Assembly: GCA_019116705.1 (NCBI GenBank)
Contig: DXBF01000051.1
Coordinates: 1-41,102 of the forward strand
Direction: 5' to 3'
DNA from: Candidatus Gemmiger avistercoris
Lineage (GTDB): Bacteria; Bacillota; Clostridia; Oscillospirales; Ruminococcaceae
Length of the DNA: 41,102 nucleotides
In this document: in pieces, positions 7,541 to 15,536 of the stretch
How positions within the stretch are numbered: the first letter of the stretch is position 1
Layout of the letters: every line of letters begins with the position of its first letter
Notes under the pieces: generated by a model
What the model was told of the DNA's origin: nothing
The model's input: only the letters and a program-made list of their open reading frames with translations
Database searches by the model: none
Program-made: the position numbers and the translations under genes

Positions 7541-9949
7541 TTATTTGACCGGCGTAGCGCCCCAGATGTCGCGCGCATAATCCATGATCGAACGGTCTGC
7601 ACTGAAGATGCCGGAATTGGCAATGTTCATCAGGCTCATGCGGTTCCATTTCTGCTTGTCGCTGTACAGTTCCTGCACCGCTTTCTGGGCGCGGCGGTAA
7701 TCCTTGAAGTCCGCCATGACCATATAGGGGTCGGAGTTGCGCAGGTTGCTGGTGATCTCGCTGAAGTTCTCGCCGTTCCAGCCGCGCTCCAGCAGGTCGA
7801 GGACCGCCATGGCGGTGTTGTCGCCGGAGATGAAGGCGGAGGGGTGGTAGCCCATGCCCTTGAGGGCGTTCACTTCGGGCGTCAGCATGCCGAAGATGAT
7901 CTCGTTCTCATGGCCGGCCGCGTCGGCGATCTCCACGTTGGCGCCGTCCAGGGTGCCCAGCGTGATGGCGCCGTTGAGCATGAACTTCATGTTGCCGGTG
8001 CCGGAAGCCTCGGTGCCCGCCAGGCTGATCTGCTCCGACACTTCGGAGGCAGGCATCAGCCGCTCGGACAGGGTGACGCAGTAATCCTCCAGGTAGACGA
8101 TGCGCAGTTTGCCGCGCACGGCGGGGTCGGCGTCGATCATCTGCCCCAGCTTGCAGATCATGCGGATCATCTGCTTGGCCATGTAGTAGCCCGGGGCCGC
8201 CTTGGCGCCGAAGATATAGGTCTTGGGCGTGAACTCGGCGTTGGGATTGTTCTTGAGGTAGAGGTACTCGGCCGCGATGTTCAGCGCGTTCAGGTGCTGG
8301 CGCTTGTACTCATGCATGCGCTTGACCTGGCAGTCGAAGATGGAGTCGGGGTCGATCAGCTGGCCGGTGGCCTTCTGCAGATAGTTGGCAAAGAGGACCT
8401 TGTTCTCGCGCTTGACCTGGCCCAGCTTTTCCAGCATGACGCTGTCGCCGGCGTACTTCTCGAACTTCTTCAGTTCGGCGGCGTTCTGTTTGAAGCCGTC
8501 GCCGATGGCCTCCTCCAGCAAATCGGTCAGGCCGGGGTTGGAAGCCAGCAGCCAGCGGCGGTAGGCGATGCCGTTGGTGACGTTCTTGAACGCCCTGGGC
8601 TTGAACAGGTAGTAGTCGTGGAAGACGCTGTCCTTGATGATCTCGCTGTGCAGCTTGGAAACGCCGTTGATGGCATGGCAGACATAGGCGCAGATGTTGG
8701 CGGTGCGCACCTGGTTGTCGCCCAGGATGGCCATATAGTTGATCTTGCCGTAGTCGCCGGGGAAGGCCTTTTCCAGTTCGATGCGGCAGCGGCGGTCCAG
8801 TTCGCAGACGATCTGCCAGATGCGGGGCAGCGTGCTGCGGAAGATGTCGGCGTTCCACTTCTCCAGCGCTTCGCTCATGACCGTGTGGTTGGTGTAGGCA
8901 AAGACCTTGCGGCAGATGTCGAAGGCGGTATCCCAGTCGTAGCTGCACTCATCCAGCAGGATACGCATCATCTCGGGGATGGCGACGGTGGGGTGGGTGT
9001 CGTTGAGCTGGATGGCGACCTTCTCGGGCAGGTTGTCCAGCGTGCCGTACTGGTTCAGATGGTTCTGCAGGATATCGGCAATGGAAGCGGCCGAGAAGAA
9101 GTACTGCTGGCGCAGGCGCAGGATCTTGCCCTCGGTGTGGTTGTCGTTGGGGTACAGGATCTTGGAGATCAGTTCCGCTGAAGCAGACTGGCTGATGGCC
9201 GTGTTGTAGTTGCCCGCGTTGAAGCTGCTCATGTCGAAGCTGGGCGCCTTGGCCTGCCACAGGCGCAGCTTGGAAACGCCCTGGCTGCCGTAACCGGCCA
9301 CATACATATCGTTGGGCACGGCGATGACGGAGTTGTAGTTTTCGTACTTGACGTGATGGAAGCCGCCCTCCCAGGTCTCGATGGCCTGGCCGTCAAAGCG
9401 GATCTCCTGGGCCTGGTCGGGGTGGGACTTGATCCACACCTGGCCGCCGGGCAGCCAGTTGTCGGCCGTTTCCTGCTGCCAGCCGTCCACGATCTTCTGC
9501 TTGAAGATGCCGTACTCATACAGGATGGAATAGCCGGTGCCGGGGATGCAGTCGGTGGCCATGCCGTCCAGGTAGCAGGCCGCCAGACGGCCCAGGCCGC
9601 CGTTGCCCAGGCCCGCGTCGGGTTCCTGGTCGTAGATGGTATCGATCTTGATATCAGCGTCAGCCAGCACGCTTTCCGCCACTTCGTTCAGGCCCAGGTT
9701 GAAGAGGCTGGTGCGCAGGCTGCGGCCCATCAGGAACTCCATGCAGAGGTAGTAGACCTGCTTTTTGCCTTCGCCCAGGACCTTGGCCTGGAACTTTTTC
9801 TGGCGGTCGGACATGATCTGGCGGGTGATCGCCGCCAGGCAGCGGTAGATCTGATCGGCGGAGGCCATGTCCAGGGTGACGTTGCACTCGCTCATCAGGG
9901 TGTCTTTCAGCAGCTTTTCAAACTCGCGCTTGGTATATTTCAAAACCAT
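7541..9949 (-). CDS. glgP: Glycogen/maltodextrin phosphorylase
   Basis: 802-residue GT35 phosphorylase that releases glucose-1-phosphate from the non-reducing ends of glycogen or maltodextrin using phosphate and PLP. Visible signatures are FLMGRSL near the N-terminus, GLGNGGLGRLAACYLD, the NDTHP segment, and the PLP-lysine motif EASGTGNMKFMLNG (Lys655) followed by GTLDGANVEI. The length matches bacterial enzymes. The ATG is preceded by AAGGAGAG. A near-consensus promoter lies 75-100 bases upstream, and the alpha-amylase gene follows on the same strand. A MalP-type preference for maltodextrin cannot be excluded. Confidence 0.97.
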   Translation of the reverse strand: MVLKYTKREFEKLLKDTLMSECNVTLDMASADQIYRCLAAITRQIMSDRQKKFQAKVLGEGKKQVYYLCMEFLMGRSLRTSLFNLGLNEVAESVLADADIKIDTIYDQEPDAGLGNGGLGRLAACYLDGMATDCIPGTGYSILYEYGIFKQKIVDGWQQETADNWLPGGQVWIKSHPDQAQEIRFDGQAIETWEGGFHHVKYENYNSVIAVPNDMYVAGYGSQGVSKLRLWQAKAPSFDMSSFNAGNYNTAISQSASAELISKILYPNDNHTEGKILRLRQQYFFSAASIADILQNHLNQYGTLDNLPEKVAIQLNDTHPTVAIPEMMRILLDECSYDWDTAFDICRKVFAYTNHTVMSEALEKWNADIFRSTLPRIWQIVCELDRRCRIELEKAFPGDYGKINYMAILGDNQVRTANICAYVCHAINGVSKLHSEIIKDSVFHDYYLFKPRAFKNVTNGIAYRRWLLASNPGLTDLLEEAIGDGFKQNAAELKKFEKYAGDSVMLEKLGQVKRENKVLFANYLQKATGQLIDPDSIFDCQVKRMHEYKRQHLNALNIAAEYLYLKNNPNAEFTPKTYIFGAKAAPGYYMAKQMIRMICKLGQMIDADPAVRGKLRIVYLEDYCVTLSERLMPASEVSEQISLAGTEASGTGNMKFMLNGAITLGTLDGANVEIADAAGHENEIIFGMLTPEVNALKGMGYHPSAFISGDNTAMAVLDLLERGWNGENFSEITSNLRNSDPYMVMADFKDYRRAQKAVQELYSDKQKWNRMSLMNIANSGIFSADRSIMDYARDIWGATPVK

Positions 9950-10023
9950 TCTCTCCTTGCTTTTTGGTGTATGGAATCACGGATCACATTACCCGTTTAA
10001 TGGCTGGCAGTCTCGCCATACTG

Positions 10024-10052
10024 ATTATAGCCAAAATTGAACGTGTGCGCAA
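10024..10052 (-). promoter_or_regulatory. Promoter of the glycogen phosphorylase gene
   Basis: Minus-strand TTGCGC (10052-10047), a 17-base spacer and TATAAT (10029-10024) lie 75 bases before the start codon. Confidence 0.75.
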
Positions 10053-10103
10053 GAGATTTTTACCGGTTCCCCGGTGTTTTTTATACTTTTCCACAAAAAG
10101 GGC

Positions 10104-10132
10104 TTTTTCCAGGCGTCATTTTGTATTATAAT
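10104..10132 (+). promoter_or_regulatory. Candidate promoter of zapA
   Basis: A perfect TATAAT (10127-10132) lies 68 bases before the zapA ATG. The -35 region at 17-base spacing (TTTTTC) is poor, so the -35 assignment is weak. A short hairpin, TTCCGC/GCGGAA, lies in the leader. Confidence 0.5.
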
Positions 10133-10199
10133 ATAGGTAAAATTCACCCCGGTTCCGCCCCTGCGCGGAAAATATGTAAACGGGAAGGAGCACAATTGT

Positions 10200-10577
10200 A
10201 TGGGAATGGCTACCTCCAAGGTACGGCTGAATATCTGCGGTTCCAGTTACGTGGTCAATACCAGTGAGAGCGAAGACTACATGCAGAACCTGGCAGACCG
10301 GCTGAACCTGGATATGAACGAGATGATGGCGTCCTCCAACTCCGTCTCCATCACCACCGCCGCCGTGATGACGGCCCTGAACTACCGCGACGAGCTGGAG
10401 AAAGCCAGCGGCAGCGCCGACAATATGCGCCGCCAGATCAAGGACTACCTCGAGGACGCCGCCAGCGCCAAGATGGCCGCCGAGGAAGTGCGCCGCGAGA
10501 ACGCCGCGCTGAAACGCCGCATCGACGACCTGGAGCGCCGCCTGCGCCGCTCCGAGAACAGCAAGGAGATGCCGTGA
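10200..10577 (+). CDS. zapA: Cell division protein ZapA
   Basis: 125-residue cytoplasmic protein that bundles FtsZ filaments at the division site. The N-terminal ZapA domain is visible (VRLNICGSSYVVNTSESEDYMQNLADRLN, here split by short variable stretches), followed by a long coiled coil (about 75-120) rich in Ala, Glu and Arg. ZapA coiled coils mediate antiparallel dimerisation. The ATG at 10200 has AAGGAG nine bases upstream; a second in-frame ATG lies two codons later. The stop overlaps the GTG start of the U32 gene (GTGA), so the two are translationally coupled. Confidence 0.87.
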   Translation: MGMATSKVRLNICGSSYVVNTSESEDYMQNLADRLNLDMNEMMASSNSVSITTAAVMTALNYRDELEKASGSADNMRRQIKDYLEDAASAKMAAEEVRRENAALKRRIDDLERRLRRSENSKEMP

Positions 10578-12646
10578 GCCGCCCGCTGGAGATCCTGGCC
10601 CCGGCAGGCAACCGCGAAATGCTTGGCGCCGCTGTTTTCAGCGGCGCTGATGCTGTTTATCTGGGCCTTACAGGATTCAACGCCCGCCGCACCGCCGGCA
10701 ATTTCACCCCCGACGAACTGCGCGAGGCCGTCGCCTTCTGCCACGGGCGCGGCGTGCGCGTGCATGTGACGCTGAACACGCTTGTCTATGGCCGGGAACT
10801 GGCGGGTCTGGCCGACGCGGTGCGCGCCGTGGCCGAGGCCGGGGCGGACGCCGTGATCGCCGACGATCTGGCAGCCGCGCAGCTGGTCAAGGCCATCGCC
10901 CCCACGCTGCACCTGCACGGCTCCACCCAGATGAGCGTACATACCCCCGCCGGGGCCCGGGAGTTGGCCGCGCTGAGGTACGACCGGGTGATCCTGGCGC
11001 GGGAACTCTCTTTGGAGGAAATCCGGGAGGTCTGTGCCGCCAGCCCCATCGAATGCGAGGTGTTCATCCACGGCGCGCTGTGCATGAGCGTCAGCGGCCA
11101 GTGCATGATGAGCGCCTTCCTGGGCGGCCGCAGCGGCAACCGGGGCGCCTGCGCGGGCCCCTGCCGCCTGCCCTTCGACGCCGCCCCCGGGCTGGCGCCG
11201 GGCAAACCCGGCCGTGCCTGCCACCTGAGCCTGAAAGACATGGACCACATCCCCCACCTGCGGGAACTGCGCGACGCCGGGGTGGCCAGCGTGAAGATCG
11301 AAGGGCGGCTGCGCACGCCGGAGTATGCCGCCGCCGTGGTGACGGCCTGCCGCGCCGTGCGCGACGGGCTGCCCTACGACGAAGCGCTGGTGCGGGACAT
11401 TTTCTCCCGCTCCGGCTTCACCGACGGCTACCTGACCGGCCAAAACGACGGCCGGATGTTCGGCGTGCGCACCGAGGCCGACGCCGCCGCGACCCGCGCC
11501 GCCACCCCCAAAGCGCGGGAACTGTTCCGCCGGGAACTGCCCCGCGTGCCGGTACAGTTTTCCGTTGCGTTCGAGGAGGAGGGCGTCAAGCTGACCGCCA
11601 GCGACGAGGATGGCAACCGGGCGGCCGTCTACGGCAGCCAGCCGCCCCAGCCCGCCCAGAAAGACCAGGCCCCCGCCATCGAGCGCGCCCTGGGCAAGAC
11701 CGGCGGCACGCCGTTCCTCTGCCGTTCCGTCGCCCTGACGGGCACGCCGGGCTTTCTGCCGGGCAGCGTCTGGAACGAACTGCGCCGCGAAGCGCTGGAC
11801 AAACTGCTGGCCCGGCGCATGGCGGTGCCGCCCCATGAAGTGCGGCCCTACGCGCCCCCGGTATTCCCCGCCCACCCTGTGGGGCGCGCCCCTGCGCTGG
11901 CAGCCCGCTTCCAGACCGCGGCCCAATGCCCGCCGGAAGCCGCCGGACGGCTGCAATGGCTGGTCTTCCCCATCGGAGAAGCGGACAAAGTCCCCGCCGC
12001 CTGGCGCAGCCGCACCCTGCTGGAACTGCCGCGGGTGAGTTTCGGCCCGCGCGAGGCGGAGACCGCCCGCCGCCTGGACGCTTTGCGGGACGCCGGGTTC
12101 GCAGGGGCGGTCGCCAACAACATCGCCCACCTGGACCAGGCCGCGGGCTGGCCGCTGTACGGCGGCCTGGGCCTGAACGTGACCAACCCGATGTCCGCCG
12201 CCCGCTATGCCGCCCTCGGCCTGCGGGGGCTGCTGCTGCACCCCGAGACTGCCCTGGCCGCCATGGCGGAAGTAGCCCCCGGCGTGCCTACGGCGGCGCT
12301 GTGCTACGGGCACATCCCCCTGATGCTGACCCGCGCCTGCCCCTTGCGCAACGTGCGCAGCTGCGCCCAGTGCCCGGGCGGCGGCACGCTGCGGGACCGC
12401 AAGGGCCGGGATTTTACAGTGACCTGCTCGGCTCCCGGCGGCGCGGGGGTGCGCACCGTCTACAACCCGGTGCCGCTGTACATGGGCGACCGCCTGCGGG
12501 AACTGCCGGCGGACGTGGCCGTGGCCGCTTTTACCACCGAATCCCCGGCCCGCGCCGCCCAGATTTTGGACGCCCTTTTCGCGGGCCGCCCGTTTGACAG
12601 CGAATTCACCCGCGGGTTATACTATAATGACCCGTCGAAGCGGTGA
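10574..12646 (+). CDS. Peptidase U32 family protein (RlhA/TrhP-type RNA hydroxylation family) with DUF3656-like tail
   Basis: 690 residues. The N-terminal half is the U32 domain, starting LEILAPAGNREML and containing the family signature EVFIHGALCMSVSGQC with nearby Cys residues (GACAGPC). The C-terminal half resembles the DUF3656 extension and holds another Cys cluster (ACPLRN, then CAQC). E. coli members RlhA and TrhP are needed for C5-hydroxylation of a 23S rRNA or tRNA base, so RNA modification is more likely than the historical collagenase role. Translation starts at GTG 10574, which overlaps the zapA stop by four bases, with AAGGAG inside zapA. Which RNA is modified is unknown. Confidence 0.9.
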   Translation: MSRPLEILAPAGNREMLGAAVFSGADAVYLGLTGFNARRTAGNFTPDELREAVAFCHGRGVRVHVTLNTLVYGRELAGLADAVRAVAEAGADAVIADDLAAAQLVKAIAPTLHLHGSTQMSVHTPAGARELAALRYDRVILARELSLEEIREVCAASPIECEVFIHGALCMSVSGQCMMSAFLGGRSGNRGACAGPCRLPFDAAPGLAPGKPGRACHLSLKDMDHIPHLRELRDAGVASVKIEGRLRTPEYAAAVVTACRAVRDGLPYDEALVRDIFSRSGFTDGYLTGQNDGRMFGVRTEADAAATRAATPKARELFRRELPRVPVQFSVAFEEEGVKLTASDEDGNRAAVYGSQPPQPAQKDQAPAIERALGKTGGTPFLCRSVALTGTPGFLPGSVWNELRREALDKLLARRMAVPPHEVRPYAPPVFPAHPVGRAPALAARFQTAAQCPPEAAGRLQWLVFPIGEADKVPAAWRSRTLLELPRVSFGPREAETARRLDALRDAGFAGAVANNIAHLDQAAGWPLYGGLGLNVTNPMSAARYAALGLRGLLLHPETALAAMAEVAPGVPTAALCYGHIPLMLTRACPLRNVRSCAQCPGGGTLRDRKGRDFTVTCSAPGGAGVRTVYNPVPLYMGDRLRELPADVAVAAFTTESPARAAQILDALFAGRPFDSEFTRGLYYNDPSKR
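12594..12623 (+). promoter_or_regulatory. Promoter inside the 3' end of the U32 gene
   Basis: TTGACA (12594-12599), an 18-base spacer and TATACT (12618-12623) form a near-consensus promoter directed at the small membrane protein gene and dut. Confidence 0.7.
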
Positions 12647-12706
12647 TCCCTCCAGTGATCCATCCATTTTTCCACATTGCGGCTCCGCGCCGCAAAGGAG
12701 GCCCCC

Positions 12707-12946
12707 ATGAATGAAAAGCAAAAGTCCGGCCTGCTCCTGGCCCTTATCGGTGTGGCGCTGACGGCCGTAGCCCTGCGTCCGCCCAAAGCCCTGGTGCGCG
12801 TTTACCTGGCCGTCGAACAGGCGCTGGCCGTCTTTCTGGGCGTGCTGCTGGCAGCCGCCGGGATCGGCGGCCTGCTGGGCAATGCCGGCCCCAAGGCAGG
12901 CAGCAAGCCGGATTACACCATCGAATTTGACGAACAGGACTTCTGA
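12707..12946 (+). CDS. Small two-helix membrane protein, unknown function
   Basis: 79 residues, family not recognised. After a short polar N-terminus (MNEKQKSG) there are two hydrophobic stretches, about 9-25 and 36-60, with a basic segment (RPPKALVR) between them, then an acidic C-terminus ending FDEQDF. This predicts a small hairpin-type integral membrane protein. The ATG at 12707 is preceded by AAAGGAGG with ideal spacing; an earlier in-frame start at 12677 has none. It lies 18 bases before dut and downstream of a promoter inside the U32 gene, so it is probably co-transcribed with dut. No function can be inferred. Confidence 0.75.
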   Translation: MNEKQKSGLLLALIGVALTAVALRPPKALVRVYLAVEQALAVFLGVLLAAAGIGGLLGNAGPKAGSKPDYTIEFDEQDF

Positions 12947-12964
12947 TCCCCAAAGGAGCGTTTT

Positions 12965-13417
12965 ATGCAACCTTCCAAGACCGTCCGCTACAAGCTGCTG
13001 GACCCGCGCGCCAAGGCGCCGCTTTACGCCACGCCCGGCGCGGCGGCCGCCGACCTGTGCGCCCTGCTGGACGAGCCGCTGACCATCGCGCCCATGCAGC
13101 GGGTGCTGGTGCCCACCGGCCTGGCCATCGAGCTGCCCGGTCCCGACTGCGTGGCGCTGGTCTACGCCCGCAGCGGCCTTTCCATCAAGCACGGGCTGTG
13201 CATGGCCAACGGCGTAGGCGTTATCGACAGCGACTACCGCGGCGAACTGCGCGTGCCGATGGTCAACCTTTCGGACGCCCCCTACACCGTACAGCCCGGC
13301 GAACGGGTGGCGCAGCTGTGCATCGCGCCGGTGTGGCAGGCGGCCTTTGTTCCCGCCGATACGCTGACCGATACCGCCCGCGGCGCGGGCGGCTTCGGCT
13401 CCACCGGGACGGTATGA
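12965..13417 (+). CDS. dut: dUTP diphosphatase
   Basis: 150-residue trimeric-type dUTPase that hydrolyses dUTP to dUMP and diphosphate, keeping uracil out of DNA and supplying thymidylate synthesis. All five motifs are visible: PGAAAADL, ARSGLSIKHG, GVIDSDYRGEL, GERVAQL and the C-terminal Gly-rich RGAGGFGSTG, which closes over the nucleotide. Length and motif order are standard. The ATG has an AAAGGAG site. It pairs with the downstream Maf pyrophosphatase, another nucleotide-pool sanitising enzyme, although a separate -10 box precedes maf. Confidence 0.97.
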   Translation: MQPSKTVRYKLLDPRAKAPLYATPGAAAADLCALLDEPLTIAPMQRVLVPTGLAIELPGPDCVALVYARSGLSIKHGLCMANGVGVIDSDYRGELRVPMVNLSDAPYTVQPGERVAQLCIAPVWQAAFVPADTLTDTARGAGGFGSTGTV

Positions 13418-13483
13418 GGACAAGCGTTTTCCAAAATTTTCCAGTCTCGTGCCGCTGCGGCAGATTTCGACCGGCCCCCACCC

Positions 13484-13489
13484 TATAAT
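13484..13489 (+). promoter_or_regulatory. Candidate -10 box before maf
   Basis: A perfect TATAAT lies 22 bases before the maf ATG in a 93-base gap. No convincing -35 hexamer is seen at 16-18 bases upstream. Confidence 0.4.
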
Positions 13490-13510
13490 GAAACACGAAA
13501 GGACCCCGCT

Positions 13511-14065
13511 ATGGCTTTGATCCTCGCCTCCGGCAGCCCGCGCCGCCGGGAACTGATGGCGCTTATCACTCCGGATTACACCGTTGTGACCAGCGATGTG
13601 GACGAAAGCAAGATCGCGGCCGATACCCCCGCCCATCTGGCCCAGGCGCTGGCCACTGCCAAAGCCCGCGCCGTCGCCGCCCTGCGGCCCCGGGATACCG
13701 TCTGCGGTTTTGACACCGTGGTGGACTGCGGCGGCGAAGTGTTCGGCAAACCCCGCGACGAGGCGGACGCGCTGCGGATGCTGCGCGCGCTTTCGGGCCG
13801 CACCCACAAGGTGCACACCGGCGTGTGCATCTGCCGGGGCGCGCGGGCCGCGGCCACCGTGGAAACGACGATGGTGCAGTTCTCCCCCATCGCGGAGGAG
13901 GACCTGCTGGCCTATGTCCGCACGCCGGAACCCTACGACAAGGCGGGCGCGTATGCGATCCAGGGCCATGCGGCGCTGTGGTGCGCGGGCATTGCGGGGT
14001 GCTACTACAACATCATGGGGCTGCCGGTGCACCGCACGGCGCAGTTACTGCGCCGGTTCGGCTGA
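13511..14065 (+). CDS. maf: Maf-family nucleoside triphosphate pyrophosphatase
   Basis: 184-residue Maf/HAM1-like enzyme that hydrolyses non-canonical or surplus nucleoside triphosphates (dTTP/UTP type in characterised Bacillus and E. coli YhdE members) to monophosphates. It starts with the hallmark ILASGSPRRRELM, followed by TSDVDES, the FDTVV catalytic-site segment, FGKPRD, THKVHTGV and the AYAIQG region near the C-terminus. The ATG follows GAAAGGA. It lies directly before mreB, an association conserved in many Firmicutes (maf-radC-mreB), although radC, mreC and mreD are not here. It is linked to cell-division arrest in Bacillus. Confidence 0.95.
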   Translation: MALILASGSPRRRELMALITPDYTVVTSDVDESKIAADTPAHLAQALATAKARAVAALRPRDTVCGFDTVVDCGGEVFGKPRDEADALRMLRALSGRTHKVHTGVCICRGARAAATVETTMVQFSPIAEEDLLAYVRTPEPYDKAGAYAIQGHAALWCAGIAGCYYNIMGLPVHRTAQLLRRFG

Positions 14066-14101
14066 ATCGCGGCGCGCAGCCCCCAAGTGAGGGAGCTGTG
14101 C

Positions 14102-15172
14102 ATGAACCGCGTACAAGACTTTTTCAAACGTATTTTCAGGAGAATTCGCGCTATGTTTACCAAAGACATCGGCATCGACCTGGGCACCGCCAATACGCTG
14201 GTGTACATGAAGGGCCGCGGCATCATCATGCGGGAGCCCAGCGTGGTGGCCGTGGACCCGCGCAGCGACGAGCTGCGGGTGCGCAGCGTGGGGCATGAGG
14301 CCAAGGCCGTGATCGGCCGCGCGCCGGGTTCCATCGTGGCCGTGCGGCCGCTGAAAGACGGCGTTATCGCCGATTTCGACATCACCGCCGCCATGCTGCA
14401 GAGCTTCATCCGTCAGGCCTGCGGCCGCAGCCTGTTCGCCCGGCCCCGGGTGGTCATCTGCGTGCCCTCCGGCGTGACCGAGGTGGAGCGCCGCGCCGTG
14501 CGGCAGGCCGCCGCCAAGGCGGGGGCCCGTCAGGTCACCGTCATTGAGGAACCGATGGCCGCGGCCATCGGCGCGGGGCTGCCCACCACCGAGGCTGTGG
14601 GCAGCATGATCGTGGACATCGGCGGCGGCACGGCGGAGGTGGCCGTCATCAGCCTTTCGGGCATCGTGGCCAGCCGCAGCGTGCGCTGTGCCGGGGACGC
14701 TCTGGACCAGAGCATCATCGCCTTCATCAAGCGCAAGTACAACCTGCTGGTGGGCGAACGCACCGCCGAGCAGATCAAGATCGAGATCGGTTCCGCCTGC
14801 CCCCAGGACCCGGAGACCAGCATGGAGATCAAGGGCCGCAACCTGGTGGACGGCCTGCCCAAAGACATCCTGATCCGTTCCGAGGAAGTGCGGGAGGCCA
14901 TGAACGAGAACCTGCTGCGCATCGTGGACGCCATCAAGGACACGCTGGAATGTACGCCGCCGGAACTTTCCAGCGACATCATCGACCGGGGCATCATGCT
15001 CTCGGGCGGCGGGGCGCTGCTGCGGGGCCTGGACACCCTGATCCAGAACGAGACCGGCATCACCGTCCATGTGGCCGAAAGCCCGCTGGACTGCGTGGTG
15101 CTGGGCGCGGGCGCCGTGCTGGATGACCCCGAACTGGCGGGCCGCCGGAAAGAAGAACTCAGCTATCTCTAA
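14102..15172 (+). CDS. mreB: Rod-shape determining actin homologue MreB, with N-terminal amphipathic extension
   Basis: Actin-fold protein that polymerises on the inner face of the membrane and guides cell-wall synthesis. Phosphate-1 (DIGIDLGTANTLVY), phosphate-2 (VDIGGGTAEVAVISLSG) and the adenosine loop (LSGGGALLRG) are all clear. Two starts are plausible. The ATG at 14102 has GAGGGAG six bases upstream and gives 356 residues. The ATG at 14153 has AGGAG ten bases upstream and gives the usual 339 residues. The longer form adds a basic amphipathic segment, FFKRIFRRIR, that could bind membrane. mreC and mreD do not follow; a strong terminator does. A paralogue such as Mbl is possible. Confidence 0.93.
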   Translation: MNRVQDFFKRIFRRIRAMFTKDIGIDLGTANTLVYMKGRGIIMREPSVVAVDPRSDELRVRSVGHEAKAVIGRAPGSIVAVRPLKDGVIADFDITAAMLQSFIRQACGRSLFARPRVVICVPSGVTEVERRAVRQAAAKAGARQVTVIEEPMAAAIGAGLPTTEAVGSMIVDIGGGTAEVAVISLSGIVASRSVRCAGDALDQSIIAFIKRKYNLLVGERTAEQIKIEIGSACPQDPETSMEIKGRNLVDGLPKDILIRSEEVREAMNENLLRIVDAIKDTLECTPPELSSDIIDRGIMLSGGGALLRGLDTLIQNETGITVHVAESPLDCVVLGAGAVLDDPELAGRRKEELSYL

Positions 15173-15186
15173 ACGATCCGTCGCCA

Positions 15187-15221
15187 CAGGGCGGCAGCCA
15201 AATGGCTGCCGCCCTGTTTTT
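15187..15221 (+). terminator. Rho-independent terminator of maf-mreB
   Basis: Perfect 13-bp GC-rich stem, 15187-15199 with 15204-15216, with a 4-base loop and TTTTT (15217-15221). It starts 14 bases after the mreB stop. Confidence 0.95.
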
Positions 15222-15446
15222 GTGCCCGGTGGCGGCAGCATGGACGCCAAAAGTAAAGGGAACCTGTTTCCAGGTCCCCTGTCACGTAGCGGGTATCCAG
15301 TTTTGCTCTCGGGGCAAGCCGGTCGCCGGAGCGTAATATTTTCGCGATCAGCAACTACGGGGCAACCAATAGCCGCTTTCTTGTGGGAACAGCCGCATCG
15401 TAAACTTGCCGGGCAGGCCCCTCGCCCGGCACACAGCACTTTTCTC
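15222..15446. other. Gene-free stretch with several hairpins, no recognised feature
   Basis: About 225 bases between the mreB terminator and the legC promoter hold no supported reading frame on either strand. Visible structures include an interrupted hairpin (GGG-ACCTG/CAGGT-CCC near 15258-15280) and an 8-bp stem, TGCCGGGC/GCCCGGCA (15407-15414/15424-15431). No T-box, riboswitch, 6S or SRP signature was recognised. It could hold a regulatory site or a small RNA. Confidence 0.4.
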
Positions 15447-15475
15447 TTGCCGCCTACGGGCAAATGCAGTATAAT
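15447..15475 (+). promoter_or_regulatory. Promoter of the nonulosonate operon
   Basis: TTGCCG (15447-15452), a 17-base spacer and a perfect TATAAT (15470-15475) lie 62 bases before the legC start. The leader contains a small hairpin, CCGC-TTTT-GCGG. Confidence 0.8.
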
Positions 15476-15536
15476 AACAATGTATTTTTGTAAGTATCTG
15501 CCGCTTTTGCGGCTTTGCGAAAGGAAGGCACGTTGT

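Noticed and set aside
5642-9181. Very long open frame on the plus strand opposite the amylase and phosphorylase genes
   Set aside because: It is the antisense of two well-supported genes; GC-rich codon bias leaves long stop-free antisense frames. It has no ribosome site or family match.
12645-12706. Terminator between the U32 gene and the small membrane protein gene
   Set aside because: No stem with a T run is present; instead a promoter is seen inside the U32 end.
15222-15536. T-box or riboswitch upstream of legC
   Set aside because: No T-box bulge (AGGGTGGNACCGCG) or known riboswitch core was found; the promoter lies only about 60 bases before the gene.
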